Below, one piece after another: positions 8,087 through 16,581 of a stretch of DNA of 45,853 nucleotides (the stretch's first letter is position 1; each line of letters begins with the position of its first letter). This DNA comes from Lachnospiraceae bacterium (lineage in GTDB: Bacteria > Bacillota > Clostridia > Lachnospirales > Lachnospiraceae). Where the stretch lies: positions 1-45,853 of the forward strand of contig JAFSXC010000013.1 of the NCBI GenBank assembly GCA_017450105.1, written 5' to 3'. The translations under genes were made by a program, and so were the position numbers. Under the pieces are notes generated by a model that did not search any database, was not told where the DNA came from, and saw only the letters and a program-made list of their open reading frames with translations.

Positions 8087-9020
8087 GAGGATCCTCCGGT
8101 TCTTTTGCTTCCTTTATCTCAACAGGATACAGAACAGGCCCTTTCCCCCGGTACTCCTTCGCCCACTCGATCCGTACCTCCGCGGTCAGCTCCTGCCAGC
8201 TCTTATGGGGGATCTTATCCGCGTCCTTGTATTTACACTTGAAGCCGATAAACTGGGTATCCGCCTCGCAGCAGTTCATCGCAAAGCGGCCGGGCACGAA
8301 CATGCCCTTCCCCTTATTCTGCGGCGGATTATAGATCAGGGCCAGGAACTTCACCTTTTTCCCGTCATAGTTCTTCGGGTGGTCCATCGCGTCCAGATAC
8401 CAGATACCGTAGTCCGAATCCGGGAGCTCGAGGAAATCCGATGAAAGGTCGTAGGGAAGTTCCTCGTCCCCTCCCTGGTCGATGGTCCCGTCCTTACGCT
8501 CGTACACGAGCTGGGCCGCGCGGTTGATCGCCTTCACGGTCCGCCGGAACTTGGACTTCGGGGTATTGTCATCGCACCGGTTAAAGATCACAACATCCGC
8601 CCGGAACAACTGCTCCTTCATCATCTGGCGCATATTGTTATAGTACATTTCATAGGTCGAGCCGTCCACGGTGGCAAGGCTCTGGTAGATGACCCAGCCC
8701 TTCGGGAAATCGGCCTCCAGAATATGCGCGATCTCCCAGGTGCCGTTGTATTCGATCATGACCTGGTCCGGGTGGTACTCCTCCTCGAGTTCAAGGAGCC
8801 GTCCGTTTTTGAATTCCGACGGATCCCGGATCTGTACCAGCGTCACATCCTCCCGCTCGAACCCGGCCATATCGTATTCCACCTCTCCCTCCTCACAGGA
8901 AAGCAGAAGCGTCCGTTCGCCGCGTCCGAAGCCCTGTTCAAAAAGCGTTTCATGGATCAGCGTCGTCTTGCCGCTGTCCATAAAGCCCGTGATCAAATAA
9001 ACTCCAACTTCTTTTGCCAT
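8070..9020 (-). CDS. COG0523 (CobW/G3E) GTPase with DUF1980-like C-terminal part
   Basis: This 316-residue protein is a G3E-family P-loop GTPase: Walker A TGFMDSGKTT (11-20), an acidic switch region near 80-90 and FNRCD (147-151) in place of NKxD. It lacks the CxCC metal motif found in its neighbour. The C-terminal part, with GRFAMNCCEADTQFIGF (244-260), resembles the DUF1980/YcgQ family that normally accompanies a UPF0718 permease. The similarity is recognised by eye and needs a profile search. Family members act as metal chaperones or insertases, often in zinc homeostasis. It follows a His-rich COG0523 gene by 14 nt, so the two are probably co-expressed. Confidence 0.75.
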   Translation of the reverse strand: MAKEVGVYLITGFMDSGKTTLIHETLFEQGFGRGERTLLLSCEEGEVEYDMAGFEREDVTLVQIRDPSEFKNGRLLELEEEYHPDQVMIEYNGTWEIAHILEADFPKGWVIYQSLATVDGSTYEMYYNNMRQMMKEQLFRADVVIFNRCDDNTPKSKFRRTVKAINRAAQLVYERKDGTIDQGGDEELPYDLSSDFLELPDSDYGIWYLDAMDHPKNYDGKKVKFLALIYNPPQNKGKGMFVPGRFAMNCCEADTQFIGFKCKYKDADKIPHKSWQELTAEVRIEWAKEYRGKGPVLYPVEIKEAKEPEDPLVYFT

Positions 9021-9034
9021 TTCTCTTCAATCCT

Positions 9035-10234
9035 TTACAGCCCGAACAGCTCCTCGATCCGCTTCGTATTCAGATCGGTTCCGATCACCACCAGACGCCC
9101 GGTATAATCCGGCTCTCCGTTCCGGATCTCGTACTCGCCGGAAACCATGTCGAAATAAATCCACTGACCGTCGATGTCCTCGACCATGCCCTTAGCCCGA
9201 AGCACCTCTCCGACCTCATTGGTATCCCGGAAGGTCTTTAAGGCATCCTCAATAACGGACCTCTCAAACCGCTTCGGCGTCTCCTTTCCCCAGGAGGTGA
9301 AAATGTCGTCGGCGTGGTGGTGATGATGATGGTCGTGGTCGTGCTCATGATCATGATGATGGTCATGGTCGTGCTCATCGTGGTCATGATGATGGTCATG
9401 GTCATGGTCCTCATGGTCGTGATGATGCTCATGCTCATGGTCATGGTCTTCGTGGTCGTGATGGTGCTCATGCTCATGATCATGGTCGTGCTCATCGTGG
9501 TCGTGATGGTGCTCATGCTCATGGTCGTGGTCTTCGTGGTCATGGTGATGGTCATGATCATGGTGATGGTGCTCGGCGTCATGCGCTTCCTTATCCACGG
9601 CATGCTGCTTCTCGGCCAGCACCTGGATCTCCAGATTATCCTGGCCCTCCATCACAGAGAGGATCTTGTCCCCTGGAATCGAATCCCAGGCCGTTGTAAT
9701 CACGGCAGCCTTCGGATTCAGCTTTTTGATCAGTTCCTGCGCGAAGGTAAGCTGCTCGTTTTTCGCACTCTGGGTACGGCTTAAGATCACTGTGGTCGCG
9801 AACTGGATCTGGTTGTTGAAGAACTCGCCGAAGCCCTTCATCTGGCGTTCCGCCTTCAGGGCGTTCACCACGGTCACCAGCGAATTCAGCTTTACATCCG
9901 CCTCCTTTTCGAAGTCCGTCACGGACTGCATCACGTCGGAGAGCTTTCCGACACCGGACGGCTCGATGATGATGCGGTCAGGATGGTATTTTTCAAGGAC
10001 CTCCCTTAAGGCCTTCGCGAAATCACCCACCAGCGTACAGCAGATACAGCCGGAGGTCATTTCCGTAATCTCGATCCCGGCATCCTTTAAGAAGCCGCCG
10101 TCGATCCCGACCTCCCCGTATTCGTTTTCGATCAGTACCACCTTTTCCTTCGTCAGGCTCTCTTCCAGAAGCTTACGGATCAATGTGGTTTTTCCGGCTC
10201 CGAGGAAGCCGGAGATAATATCTATTTTTGTCAT
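9035..10234 (-). CDS. COG0523 metallochaperone GTPase with long His-rich insert
   Basis: This 399-residue CobW/COG0523 GTPase has Walker A GFLGAGKTT (9-17), the metal-binding GCICC motif (C63, C65, C66) that is the hallmark of the family, and EPSGVGK (91-97). The usual NKxD base-recognition motif is replaced by SRTQ (152-155). Residues about 221-308 are almost only His, Asp and Glu, a probable Zn/Ni/Co buffer. A C-terminal CobW domain follows (about 310-399). The family delivers or buffers divalent metal at the cost of GTP. AGGAGG precedes the ATG, and it heads an operon with a second COG0523 gene and a membrane protein. Zinc is the likeliest metal but the sequence does not prove it. Confidence 0.88.
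   Translation of the reverse strand: MTKIDIISGFLGAGKTTLIRKLLEESLTKEKVVLIENEYGEVGIDGGFLKDAGIEITEMTSGCICCTLVGDFAKALREVLEKYHPDRIIIEPSGVGKLSDVMQSVTDFEKEADVKLNSLVTVVNALKAERQMKGFGEFFNNQIQFATTVILSRTQSAKNEQLTFAQELIKKLNPKAAVITTAWDSIPGDKILSVMEGQDNLEIQVLAEKQHAVDKEAHDAEHHHHDHDHHHDHEDHDHEHEHHHDHDEHDHDHEHEHHHDHEDHDHEHEHHHDHEDHDHDHHHDHDEHDHDHHHDHEHDHDHHHHHHADDIFTSWGKETPKRFERSVIEDALKTFRDTNEVGEVLRAKGMVEDIDGQWIYFDMVSGEYEIRNGEPDYTGRLVVIGTDLNTKRIEELFGL
9310..9577. repeat. Degenerate trinucleotide/hexanucleotide repeats encoding the His/Asp/Glu tract
   Basis: The stretch is built of ATG, GTG and GTC triplets on the plus strand (His/Asp codons on the minus) with larger recurring blocks such as EHEHHHDHEDHDH. It is in frame throughout. 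Length variation by slippage or unequal exchange is likely, which is an inference from the repeat structure. Confidence 0.8.
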
Positions 10235-10256
10235 AGCTTTTTCCTCCTAAATTTCT

Positions 10257-10285
10257 ATTGTATCTCGATTATTTCATTCTGTCGA
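10257..10285 (-). promoter_or_regulatory. Promoter of the COG0523 operon
   Basis: TCGACA (10280-10285), a 17-nt spacer and TACAAT (10257-10262) sit about 20 nt upstream of the ATG. A CTCGA/TCGAG inverted repeat with 13-nt spacing lies in the spacer and -35 region and could be an operator. It does not match a Bacillus-type Zur box. Confidence 0.65.
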
Positions 10286-10372
10286 GGGGTATTCCGTATC
10301 AAAACAGGCCGCGGCGGTCCCGCCACAAACGAACAATAACCCTACCCATGAAAAGGACAGTTGCAAAAGGAT

Positions 10373-11257
10373 CTACCGAAGAATAACGGAATTCGGAGCC
10401 GTATCAAAGGTATATACGACGGCGCCCGTGTCTGCCAGCTCCTGCAGAGCCTTGAGGGACTCCCCGCTCCCCGAGATCAGACTCCCCGGAGCATCGAAGA
10501 AAACGGTTTCCGGCTCTATGAAAAGATTAAATTTATTGTCCGGGCACCACCCGATCCCGTGGTGTCCGACCTGCAGGATATCCGCCTTCAGCTCCTCCCC
10601 ATACTGCTTCTTCAGCTCCCTGGCCCGCTTTTTGGTCACATCGGCACAGAACAGCGCACTTGTCTTCTTCCCTTCGAGCTTAAACATCAGAGACCCGGTA
10701 TTCTCCGGGTCCTGTTCAAAAGCGGGGTCGCCCTTTTCGTAGGCGTTGAAGATTTTCATTCGAAGACCGAAGAGGTCGTACTCCTCCCCGGCATGAACAA
10801 ACCGTACGTTTTCCCATCGCTCCAGATTCCGGCGGAAAGCCAGGTAGTGTTCAAACCCGCCGTCGTAAGCATCCGCCACCTTGCGGTAGTGCTCCTCATC
10901 CAGGTCGGGACAGTAGATGGTGCCGATCTGAAAGTCAAAGGGGCCGGAGGAGAGGTTGTTGAACGCCGAAACATGGTCCTCGTGGGAGTGGGTAATGATC
11001 CAGGCGTCCACGTAATTTCCGTGTTCCATGATCTGGTTCAAAAGCAGCTCCGCGTTCGTATCCCACCCTCCGTCAATGAAGATCATGTGGTCATACGCAT
11101 CCGTCAGGACATAGCACAGTCCCTGGGCCCCGTTCTGCTGCGGGTACTGGGTCAGGGTAAAGGAAGCCCTGTCCTCCCCCGCCGCCCGATACGCTCCCGC
11201 AAAGAGAAGAACCGCAAACAGAAGCAGGACAAACGCAATAGCGACCCGTTTTTTCAT
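10373..11257 (-). CDS. Membrane-anchored or secreted metallo-beta-lactamase-fold hydrolase
   Basis: This 294-residue protein begins with a basic tip and a hydrophobic segment (about 5-25) that may be a signal peptide or anchor. The rest is a metallo-beta-lactamase fold with the metal ligand motif THSHEDH near residue 91 and a later GHHGIG segment. It resembles the soluble ComEC-like hydrolase family. The substrate is unknown. It starts 2 nt after the argS stop, so it is part of the argS transcript. A GC-rich inverted repeat downstream (about 10312-10325) is too poor in T residues to call a terminator. Confidence 0.78.
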   Translation of the reverse strand: MKKRVAIAFVLLLFAVLLFAGAYRAAGEDRASFTLTQYPQQNGAQGLCYVLTDAYDHMIFIDGGWDTNAELLLNQIMEHGNYVDAWIITHSHEDHVSAFNNLSSGPFDFQIGTIYCPDLDEEHYRKVADAYDGGFEHYLAFRRNLERWENVRFVHAGEEYDLFGLRMKIFNAYEKGDPAFEQDPENTGSLMFKLEGKKTSALFCADVTKKRARELKKQYGEELKADILQVGHHGIGWCPDNKFNLFIEPETVFFDAPGSLISGSGESLKALQELADTGAVVYTFDTAPNSVILR

Positions 11258-11259
11258 TC

Positions 11260-13035
11260 CTACATTTCCTCCGGCGCCGAGAAGCCGAGAAGCTCAATGC
11301 ATTGCTCCGCCAGATCCCGCACCAGAACGAGCAGGGCAAGATAGCTCTTCTTTTTTTCCTCATCCTCCTCGGCCAGGATCCGGTTTTCATGGTAGAAATG
11401 GTTAAAGGCATCCGAAAGCTCATAGAGGTAGGCGCAGATCCGGTGGGGCGAGAGGTCTGCGACGGCGCTTCTTATCATTTCCGGGAACCGGGCCGCCTTC
11501 ATCATAAGCTCCTTCTCGCCTTCGCCCGAAGCGGCCAGGATCCGCGCACCCTCGAGCGTTCCACCGGTTTCCCTGTATTTCCTCAGGATGGACTTGATCC
11601 GGACGATCGTATATAAGATGTAGGGCCCGGTATTTCCCTCGAAGGAGGTAAACCGGTCCACGTCAAAGATATAGTTCTTTTCCGCCTGGTTGGAGAGATC
11701 CCCGTATTTCAACGCCGAAAGAGCCACGAGCTTCGCGGTTTCCCCGGCCTCTCCTTCGGTCGCTCCCCGCCCGCTGTCCAGGATTTTTTTCTTCATCTCC
11801 TCCCGGATATCGGCGATCAGATCGGAAAGGCGCATGACTCCGCCCTCCCTGGTCTTGAACGGCTTTCCGTCCTTCCCGTTCATTGTGCCGAAGCCGATGA
11901 AGGTAAGCTCGGTCTCCGGCCGTACGATCCCGGTCTTTCTGGCGCAGCGGAACACCTGGGTAAAATGCATCTCCTGACGCTTGTCCACGACATAGACCAC
12001 ATGGTCCGGCTTCTCGTGGTCTTCTCTCCACTGCAGCGTCGCGAGGTCCGTCGTGGTATAGAGGGAGGCGCCGTCGGATTTAAGGATCATGCAGGGCGGG
12101 ACCTCCTTGGTATCCGCTTCCTCCGCCACATCCACCACAAGGGCTCCCTCGCTCTCATAGGCATAGCCCTCCTCCTTCAGCCGCCTTGCCATGGGCGCGA
12201 TCAGCTCCTGTACATCCGATTCTCCCATCCACAGATCAAACTCCACGTTCAGATCCTGATAGTTTTTCTTCAGATCCGCCACGGAAACGGCGAGGATGTG
12301 CTTAAACAGGGCGCGATATCCCCTTCTTCCCTCCTGCAGCTCCTTGGTGGCTAAAAGCGCCGCCTCCTTGTAGGCTTCGTCCTCCTTGGATCTTGCGCTG
12401 GCCGTCGGATAGATCTCCTCGAGCTCTCCGATCGTAAAGGGCGCATCCTCCGGATAATCACCGTCAAACTCCGGGTCAAAATAAGGAAGAGACGGCTTTC
12501 TTTCATGGAGCTCCGTAATGATGAGCCCCATCTGAAGCCCCCAGTCTCCGAGATGTACGTCGCCGATCACTTCATGTCCTGCAAAGCGGCAGATCCTTTT
12601 GATGCTCTCCCCGATGATCGCGGCCCGCAGGTGTCCCACATGAAGGGGCTTGGCGACATTGGGGCCGCCGTAATCGATGATCATCTTCTTTTTTTTCGGC
12701 GCGAGCGGCGCGCCAAAGCGGTCCGACGCAGCCATTTCCCCGAGGTAATCCGCCAGGAAAGCCTCCTTTACCCGGAAATTCAAAAATCCCGGCCGGACCG
12801 CCGAGACCTCCGAAAACACGGTATCCTTATTTTCCCGAAGCTTCCCCGCGACCGCCTCCGCGATCTCTAAGGGATTTTTCTTTTCCTGCTTTGCCAGCGC
12901 CATGGCGCCGTTGCACTGAAATTCACATAAATCCGGGCGGTTGCTGATCGTAACCGCTCCGTGCTTTTTTTCATAGCCGAGTGCGGCAAAGGCCGCGGCC
13001 GTTTCCTCCGTTATCCGTTCCAGAAATTCCTTCAT
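11260..13035 (-). CDS. argS: Arginyl-tRNA synthetase
   Basis: This 591-residue class I aminoacyl-tRNA synthetase charges tRNA-Arg. The N-terminal Add1 domain is followed by the HIGH-type signature KPLHVGHLRAAIIG, which aligns with the ArgS family pattern. The catalytic core includes MGLIITELHER, TTTDLATLQWR and YVVDKRQEMHFTQVF. The C-terminal helical anticodon domain ends with DLAEQCIELLGFSAPEEM. Length is normal. AGGAG lies 7 nt before the ATG, inside the end of the upstream small gene, so it is translated as part of that operon. Confidence 0.97.
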   Translation of the reverse strand: MKEFLERITEETAAAFAALGYEKKHGAVTISNRPDLCEFQCNGAMALAKQEKKNPLEIAEAVAGKLRENKDTVFSEVSAVRPGFLNFRVKEAFLADYLGEMAASDRFGAPLAPKKKKMIIDYGGPNVAKPLHVGHLRAAIIGESIKRICRFAGHEVIGDVHLGDWGLQMGLIITELHERKPSLPYFDPEFDGDYPEDAPFTIGELEEIYPTASARSKEDEAYKEAALLATKELQEGRRGYRALFKHILAVSVADLKKNYQDLNVEFDLWMGESDVQELIAPMARRLKEEGYAYESEGALVVDVAEEADTKEVPPCMILKSDGASLYTTTDLATLQWREDHEKPDHVVYVVDKRQEMHFTQVFRCARKTGIVRPETELTFIGFGTMNGKDGKPFKTREGGVMRLSDLIADIREEMKKKILDSGRGATEGEAGETAKLVALSALKYGDLSNQAEKNYIFDVDRFTSFEGNTGPYILYTIVRIKSILRKYRETGGTLEGARILAASGEGEKELMMKAARFPEMIRSAVADLSPHRICAYLYELSDAFNHFYHENRILAEEDEEKKKSYLALLVLVRDLAEQCIELLGFSAPEEM

Positions 13036-13039
13036 ATTT

Positions 13040-13495
13040 TTACTCCTGTGCCTGCCTGATCATATCCTCAAAGGCATTGTTCTTTTCTCCCAGGATCGCA
13101 TCGATCTGGGCTTTTTCCGCTGCATCCTCGATGGGCTTCTGCCCGTAGACTCCGTCCGCGCCGGTCCTCTCCCGCCAGGCCTGGGTGGCCTCCGCCTCGG
13201 CATAGGCCGCCTTCTGCTCCGCCATCAGCGCGGCATCGTCCGCCGCCGCTTCGGCCTGGAGACGCTCGAAGATTTCCCTGGCCCGGACCATATCCTCGTC
13301 GGATTCGTCCATGTTGGCGAAAAGATCCTCTTCGCCGTTTGGCTTTGCTTCCTCCTTTACCGGCTCCTTCTTTTCCTTTTCGTCCTCCTCTTCCTCGAAG
13401 CGGACCCGCCAGTATTTGATCAGATTATGCTGCATCTCATCTTCTTTGAGCTTTCTGTCGATGTAGCTGTCTTCCATGTTCAGGATTTTTCCCAT
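13040..13495 (-). CDS. Small acidic protein of unknown function
   Basis: This 151-residue, very acidic, probably helical protein has no family I recognise. Two charged stretches rich in Glu/Lys (about 35-50) and Ala/Glu (about 80-105) suggest a flexible or coiled structure. The ATG at 13495 is preferred, with AGGTAGGTG just upstream; an in-frame extension reaches into the upstream beta-CASP gene and is unlikely to be used. It sits between a beta-CASP hydrolase and argS with gaps of 4-7 nt on each side, so it is part of that operon. The location hints at an RNA-related role but gives no proof. Confidence 0.7.
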   Translation of the reverse strand: MGKILNMEDSYIDRKLKEDEMQHNLIKYWRVRFEEEEDEKEKKEPVKEEAKPNGEEDLFANMDESDEDMVRAREIFERLQAEAAADDAALMAEQKAAYAEAEATQAWRERTGADGVYGQKPIEDAAEKAQIDAILGEKNNAFEDMIRQAQE

Positions 13496-13502
13496 AGTGC
13501 AC

Positions 13503-15101
13503 CTACCTGTCCCATTTATCCGAAATTGCATTGATCTGGTCGGCAAATTTCGCCAGATCCTTGTTGGCAACACCCTCGTTCTTCCGGATAACCGAAAGAA
13601 GGCGGTTCCCGGCCGCGAGTAGCCGCGCGAATACATTGGAGGAAACACGGCTGTCCTTCTTTTTCTTCGCCAGCTCTCGGTTCCCCTGCTTCAGCATCTT
13701 AAGCGTCATCAGATCAAACGCATCTCCGCTGTAGGGAGCATAGGCATCCACGCCGAGCCGCTTTTTCAGATGCTCCGTAAAGACCTCGCAGATCGAATCG
13801 TCTCCATGCACCACGAAGATCTTCTCGGGCTTCTTTTTAAACGCACTCACCCATTTCAGAAGGTGGGACTGGTCCGCATGGCCGCTGATGCCGGGAAGAT
13901 TCATGATCTTCGCATTCACGTCAATGGTCTCGCCGAAGAGCCGGACCTCCTTCGCGCCGTTCAGCAGGGAATTCCCGAGCGTCCCCGGAACCTGGAAGCC
14001 GACGAACAGGACCGTACTCTCCTCCCGCCATAAATTATGCTTAAGATGGTGTCTTATCCGCCCGGCCTCGCACATACCGGAGGCGGAAATGATCACGACG
14101 GGCTTTTTTAAGAAGTTAATGGCCTTGGAATCGTCGGAGCTGACCGCACGGCACAGGCCGGGGAAGGAGATCGGGTTGATCCCCGCGTTCACCATATTCT
14201 TCGCTTCGTCCGAGAAGCATTCCTCCACACTTTTATGGAAGATATTGGTCGCCTCGATGGCCAGAGGGCTGTCGATATAGACCTCAAAATCCTCAAATTC
14301 GGGAAGCAGATGCTCGGTTTTGATCTGGCGGAAGTAATACAGGAGCTCCTGGGTACGGCCGACCGAAAAGGCCGGGATCACAAGATTTCCGCCTCTTGTA
14401 AAGGTATCCTTTACCGCGTCGGCCAGAAGGACCGCGAAATTCGGAATATCCTGATGGTCCTTGTCCCCGTAGGTACTTTCCATCACCACGATATCCGCCT
14501 CCTCGATATACTCCGGATCGCGGATCAGCGGCCGGTTTCCGTTCCCGAGGTCGCCGGAAAAGACCACCTTCTTCTCGTCTCTTCCCTCTCTCAGCCACAG
14601 CTCCACCGAGGAGGAGCCAAGGAGATGGCCCGCCTCCGTAAAGCGGACAGAAACGTCGTCGTTGATTTCCACCTTCAGTCCGTAGCCGCAGGGCTCAAAC
14701 AGGGTCAGAACCCCTTCCGCGTCCGCAAGCGTATACAGCGGCTCCACCTCGCCTTTTCCGGACCGTTTGTTCTTCCGGTTTCTCCATTCTGCTTCAAATT
14801 CCTGGATGTGGGCGCTGTCCTTCAGCATGATCTGGCACAGCTCGTAGGTCGCCTGGGTGCAGAAGATCGATCCCCGAAAGCCCCGGCTGTACAGCAGCGG
14901 CAGCAGACCGGAGTGGTCAATGTGGGCATGCGTCACAAACACATAGTCGATCTCGGAGGCATCCACCGGGATCTCCTGGTTCACATACATATCCGGGCCC
15001 TGCTGCATCCCGCAGTCCACGAGAAAATGCCAGTTGTTCACGCTAACGTAGTGGCAGCTTCCGGTTACCTCATGCGCTGCGCCTAAAAATTCGATCTTCA
15101 T
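13503..15101 (-). CDS. Metallo-beta-lactamase/beta-CASP family hydrolase
   Basis: This 532-residue protein is a metallo-beta-lactamase with a beta-CASP insertion, a fold used by RNases such as the CPSF73/YsdA group. Metal ligands include THAHIDHSG near residues 57-65, GHLLGSS in the middle, GDLGNGNRPL, and the late motifs SASGMCEAGRIRHHL, GISGHADQ and VVHGDD. The last 100 residues are an extra basic helical tail (about 440-532). An exoribonuclease or endoribonuclease role in mRNA turnover is plausible from the family. GAGGAGG lies before the ATG. It is the first gene after the ftsZ terminator and heads the argS operon; no clear promoter is visible in the 38-nt gap. Confidence 0.88.
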   Translation of the reverse strand: MKIEFLGAAHEVTGSCHYVSVNNWHFLVDCGMQQGPDMYVNQEIPVDASEIDYVFVTHAHIDHSGLLPLLYSRGFRGSIFCTQATYELCQIMLKDSAHIQEFEAEWRNRKNKRSGKGEVEPLYTLADAEGVLTLFEPCGYGLKVEINDDVSVRFTEAGHLLGSSSVELWLREGRDEKKVVFSGDLGNGNRPLIRDPEYIEEADIVVMESTYGDKDHQDIPNFAVLLADAVKDTFTRGGNLVIPAFSVGRTQELLYYFRQIKTEHLLPEFEDFEVYIDSPLAIEATNIFHKSVEECFSDEAKNMVNAGINPISFPGLCRAVSSDDSKAINFLKKPVVIISASGMCEAGRIRHHLKHNLWREESTVLFVGFQVPGTLGNSLLNGAKEVRLFGETIDVNAKIMNLPGISGHADQSHLLKWVSAFKKKPEKIFVVHGDDSICEVFTEHLKKRLGVDAYAPYSGDAFDLMTLKMLKQGNRELAKKKKDSRVSSNVFARLLAAGNRLLSVIRKNEGVANKDLAKFADQINAISDKWDR

Positions 15102-15138
15102 GCCTGCCTCCTCTCTTGGTATCGCCCGTCACACTAAG

Positions 15139-15166
15139 AAAACGCCACAGAAAAGCTGTGGCGTTT
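15139..15166 (-). terminator. Terminator downstream of ftsZ
   Basis: A perfect 11-bp stem (AAACGCCACAG with CTGTGGCGTTT, 15140-15150 and 15156-15166) with a 5-nt loop is followed on the minus strand by a short T-rich stretch that includes the last stem bases. It closes the division cluster. Confidence 0.8.
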
Positions 15167-15173
15167 AACTATT

Positions 15174-16499
15174 CTATTTTCTGGTATGCTTCAGGAAATC
15201 CGGTATCTTAATATCGTTTTCCTTCACCTGGGACTGAACATGGGGCGTCTGGCCGATCGCAGATTCGAATACATCTCGGGGATTCGAAGAGGCCTTCGGC
15301 ATCGACTGGCCCGGTCTCTGGGAAATACTGCGCATCAGCGGATTATCGTTGCTCACACTCGGAGCCGGATTTGTCGGCCTCGGGATTCCCTGCGTCGGCG
15401 TCTGCGGCACGGGAGCCGGCTTCGGCTGGGCCTGGGGCGCGGCTTCCTGGCGCGGAGTCGTATTCGCAGCCGTATTACGGAGTCCCGCATCCGACCGCGG
15501 ATAACGCATGGAGCCGATCAGGTCAGCCCCGGGCGCCGAAAGCGCCTTCGTTCCGTCAAGGCCTGTGGCGATCACCGTAATCTTCGCCATATCCTGCATA
15601 CTTTCGTCATATTTCGCTCCGAAGTTAATCGAAGCGTTCTCGCCCGCAAGATTCTGGACATAGCTGGCCGCCTCGTCCGCATCCATCAGGGAGATATCTC
15701 CGGAAATATTGATGATCACATGGGTCGCTCCGGCGATCGTGGTCTCCAAAAGCGGGCTCTCTACGGCAATCTTTACGGCCTCCAGAGCCTTCTCATCTCC
15801 GGTGGCGGAACCGATACCGATATGGGCCATGCCCTTATCCTTCATTACTGTTTCAACATCCGCAAAGTCCAGATTAATCAGGGCCGGGACGTTAATCAGG
15901 TCCGTAATACCCTGGACGGCCTGCTGCAGAACCTCGTCTGCCTTCTTTAAGGCCTCCGGCATACTCGTCCGCCGGTCCACGATCTCAAGGAGCCGGTCAT
16001 TCGGGATCACGATCAGGGTATCCACGGCTGCCTTCAATTTCTCAATTCCGTTCAGGGCGTTGGTCATACGGGCCTTCGCCTCAAATTTAAAGGGCTTTGT
16101 CACAACACCGACCGTCAGGATTCCCTGTTCCTTGGCAAGCCGGGCGATCACCGGCGCGGCTCCGGTTCCGGTTCCGCCGCCCATACCGCAGGTCACGAAG
16201 ACCATATCGGCGCCCTTAATCGCGTTTCCAAGCTCCTCCGCGTTCTCTTCCGCGGATTTTTCTCCGATCTCCGGCTGGGCTCCGGCGCCCAGGCCCTTGG
16301 TAATTTTATCTCCGATCTGGATCAGCGTAGGGGCTTTACAGAGCATCAGGTCCTGTTTGTCCGTATTTACTCCGATAAACTCCACTCCGCCGATACTTTC
16401 CTCTATCATGCGGTTTACGGCATTGTTTCCCGCGCCCCCGACACCGACTACGATTATCTTGGCGCTGGAGTCCGCTTCCGATGTTTTAATCTCAAGCAA
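15174..16499 (-). CDS. ftsZ: Cell division GTPase FtsZ
   Basis: This 441-residue tubulin homologue polymerises into the division ring. The N-terminal GTPase domain has [15 protein letters not shown] (19-33) and the tubulin signature [11 protein letters not shown] (about 107-117). The C-terminal domain ends near residue 320 and is followed by a Pro/Gln/Asn-rich linker. The terminal peptide [12 protein letters not shown] is the conserved tail that binds FtsA/SepF-type partners. The start is TTG, not ATG: AAGGAGG lies 8 nt upstream and the reading frame begins with the usual MLEIKT-like segment. A dedicated promoter lies upstream, so ftsZ can be expressed apart from the rest of the cluster. ftsA is not adjacent. 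Confidence 0.97.
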   Translation of the reverse strand: MLEIKTSEADSSAKIIVVGVGGAGNNAVNRMIEESIGGVEFIGVNTDKQDLMLCKAPTLIQIGDKITKGLGAGAQPEIGEKSAEENAEELGNAIKGADMVFVTCGMGGGTGTGAAPVIARLAKEQGILTVGVVTKPFKFEAKARMTNALNGIEKLKAAVDTLIVIPNDRLLEIVDRRTSMPEALKKADEVLQQAVQGITDLINVPALINLDFADVETVMKDKGMAHIGIGSATGDEKALEAVKIAVESPLLETTIAGATHVIINISGDISLMDADEAASYVQNLAGENASINFGAKYDESMQDMAKITVIATGLDGTKALSAPGADLIGSMRYPRSDAGLRNTAANTTPRQEAAPQAQPKPAPVPQTPTQGIPRPTNPAPSVSNDNPLMRSISQRPGQSMPKASSNPRDVFESAIGQTPHVQSQVKENDIKIPDFLKHTRK

Positions 16500-16540
16500 G
16501 GCTGTTCCTCCTTATCTCCCCCAAAAAATCCATATAGACT

Positions 16541-16569
16541 ATAATATAATTCTTTTTCCAAATAATCAA
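16541..16569 (-). promoter_or_regulatory. Promoter of ftsZ
   Basis: TTGATT (16564-16569), a 17-nt spacer and TATTAT (16541-16546) lie in the 82-nt AT-rich gap between ftsQ and ftsZ. It would give a leader of about 35 nt. Confidence 0.75.
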
Positions 16570-16581
16570 CAATTTTTCTTT

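Noticed and set aside
9310-9577. Repeat array that could be taken for a CRISPR or tandem noncoding repeat
   Set aside because: Units are triplets and hexamers with no unique spacers, and the stretch stays in frame as His/Asp/Glu codons of the GTPase.
10312-10325. Terminator after the metallo-hydrolase at 10373-11257
   Set aside because: The GGCGG/CCGCC stem is short and is followed by too few T residues.
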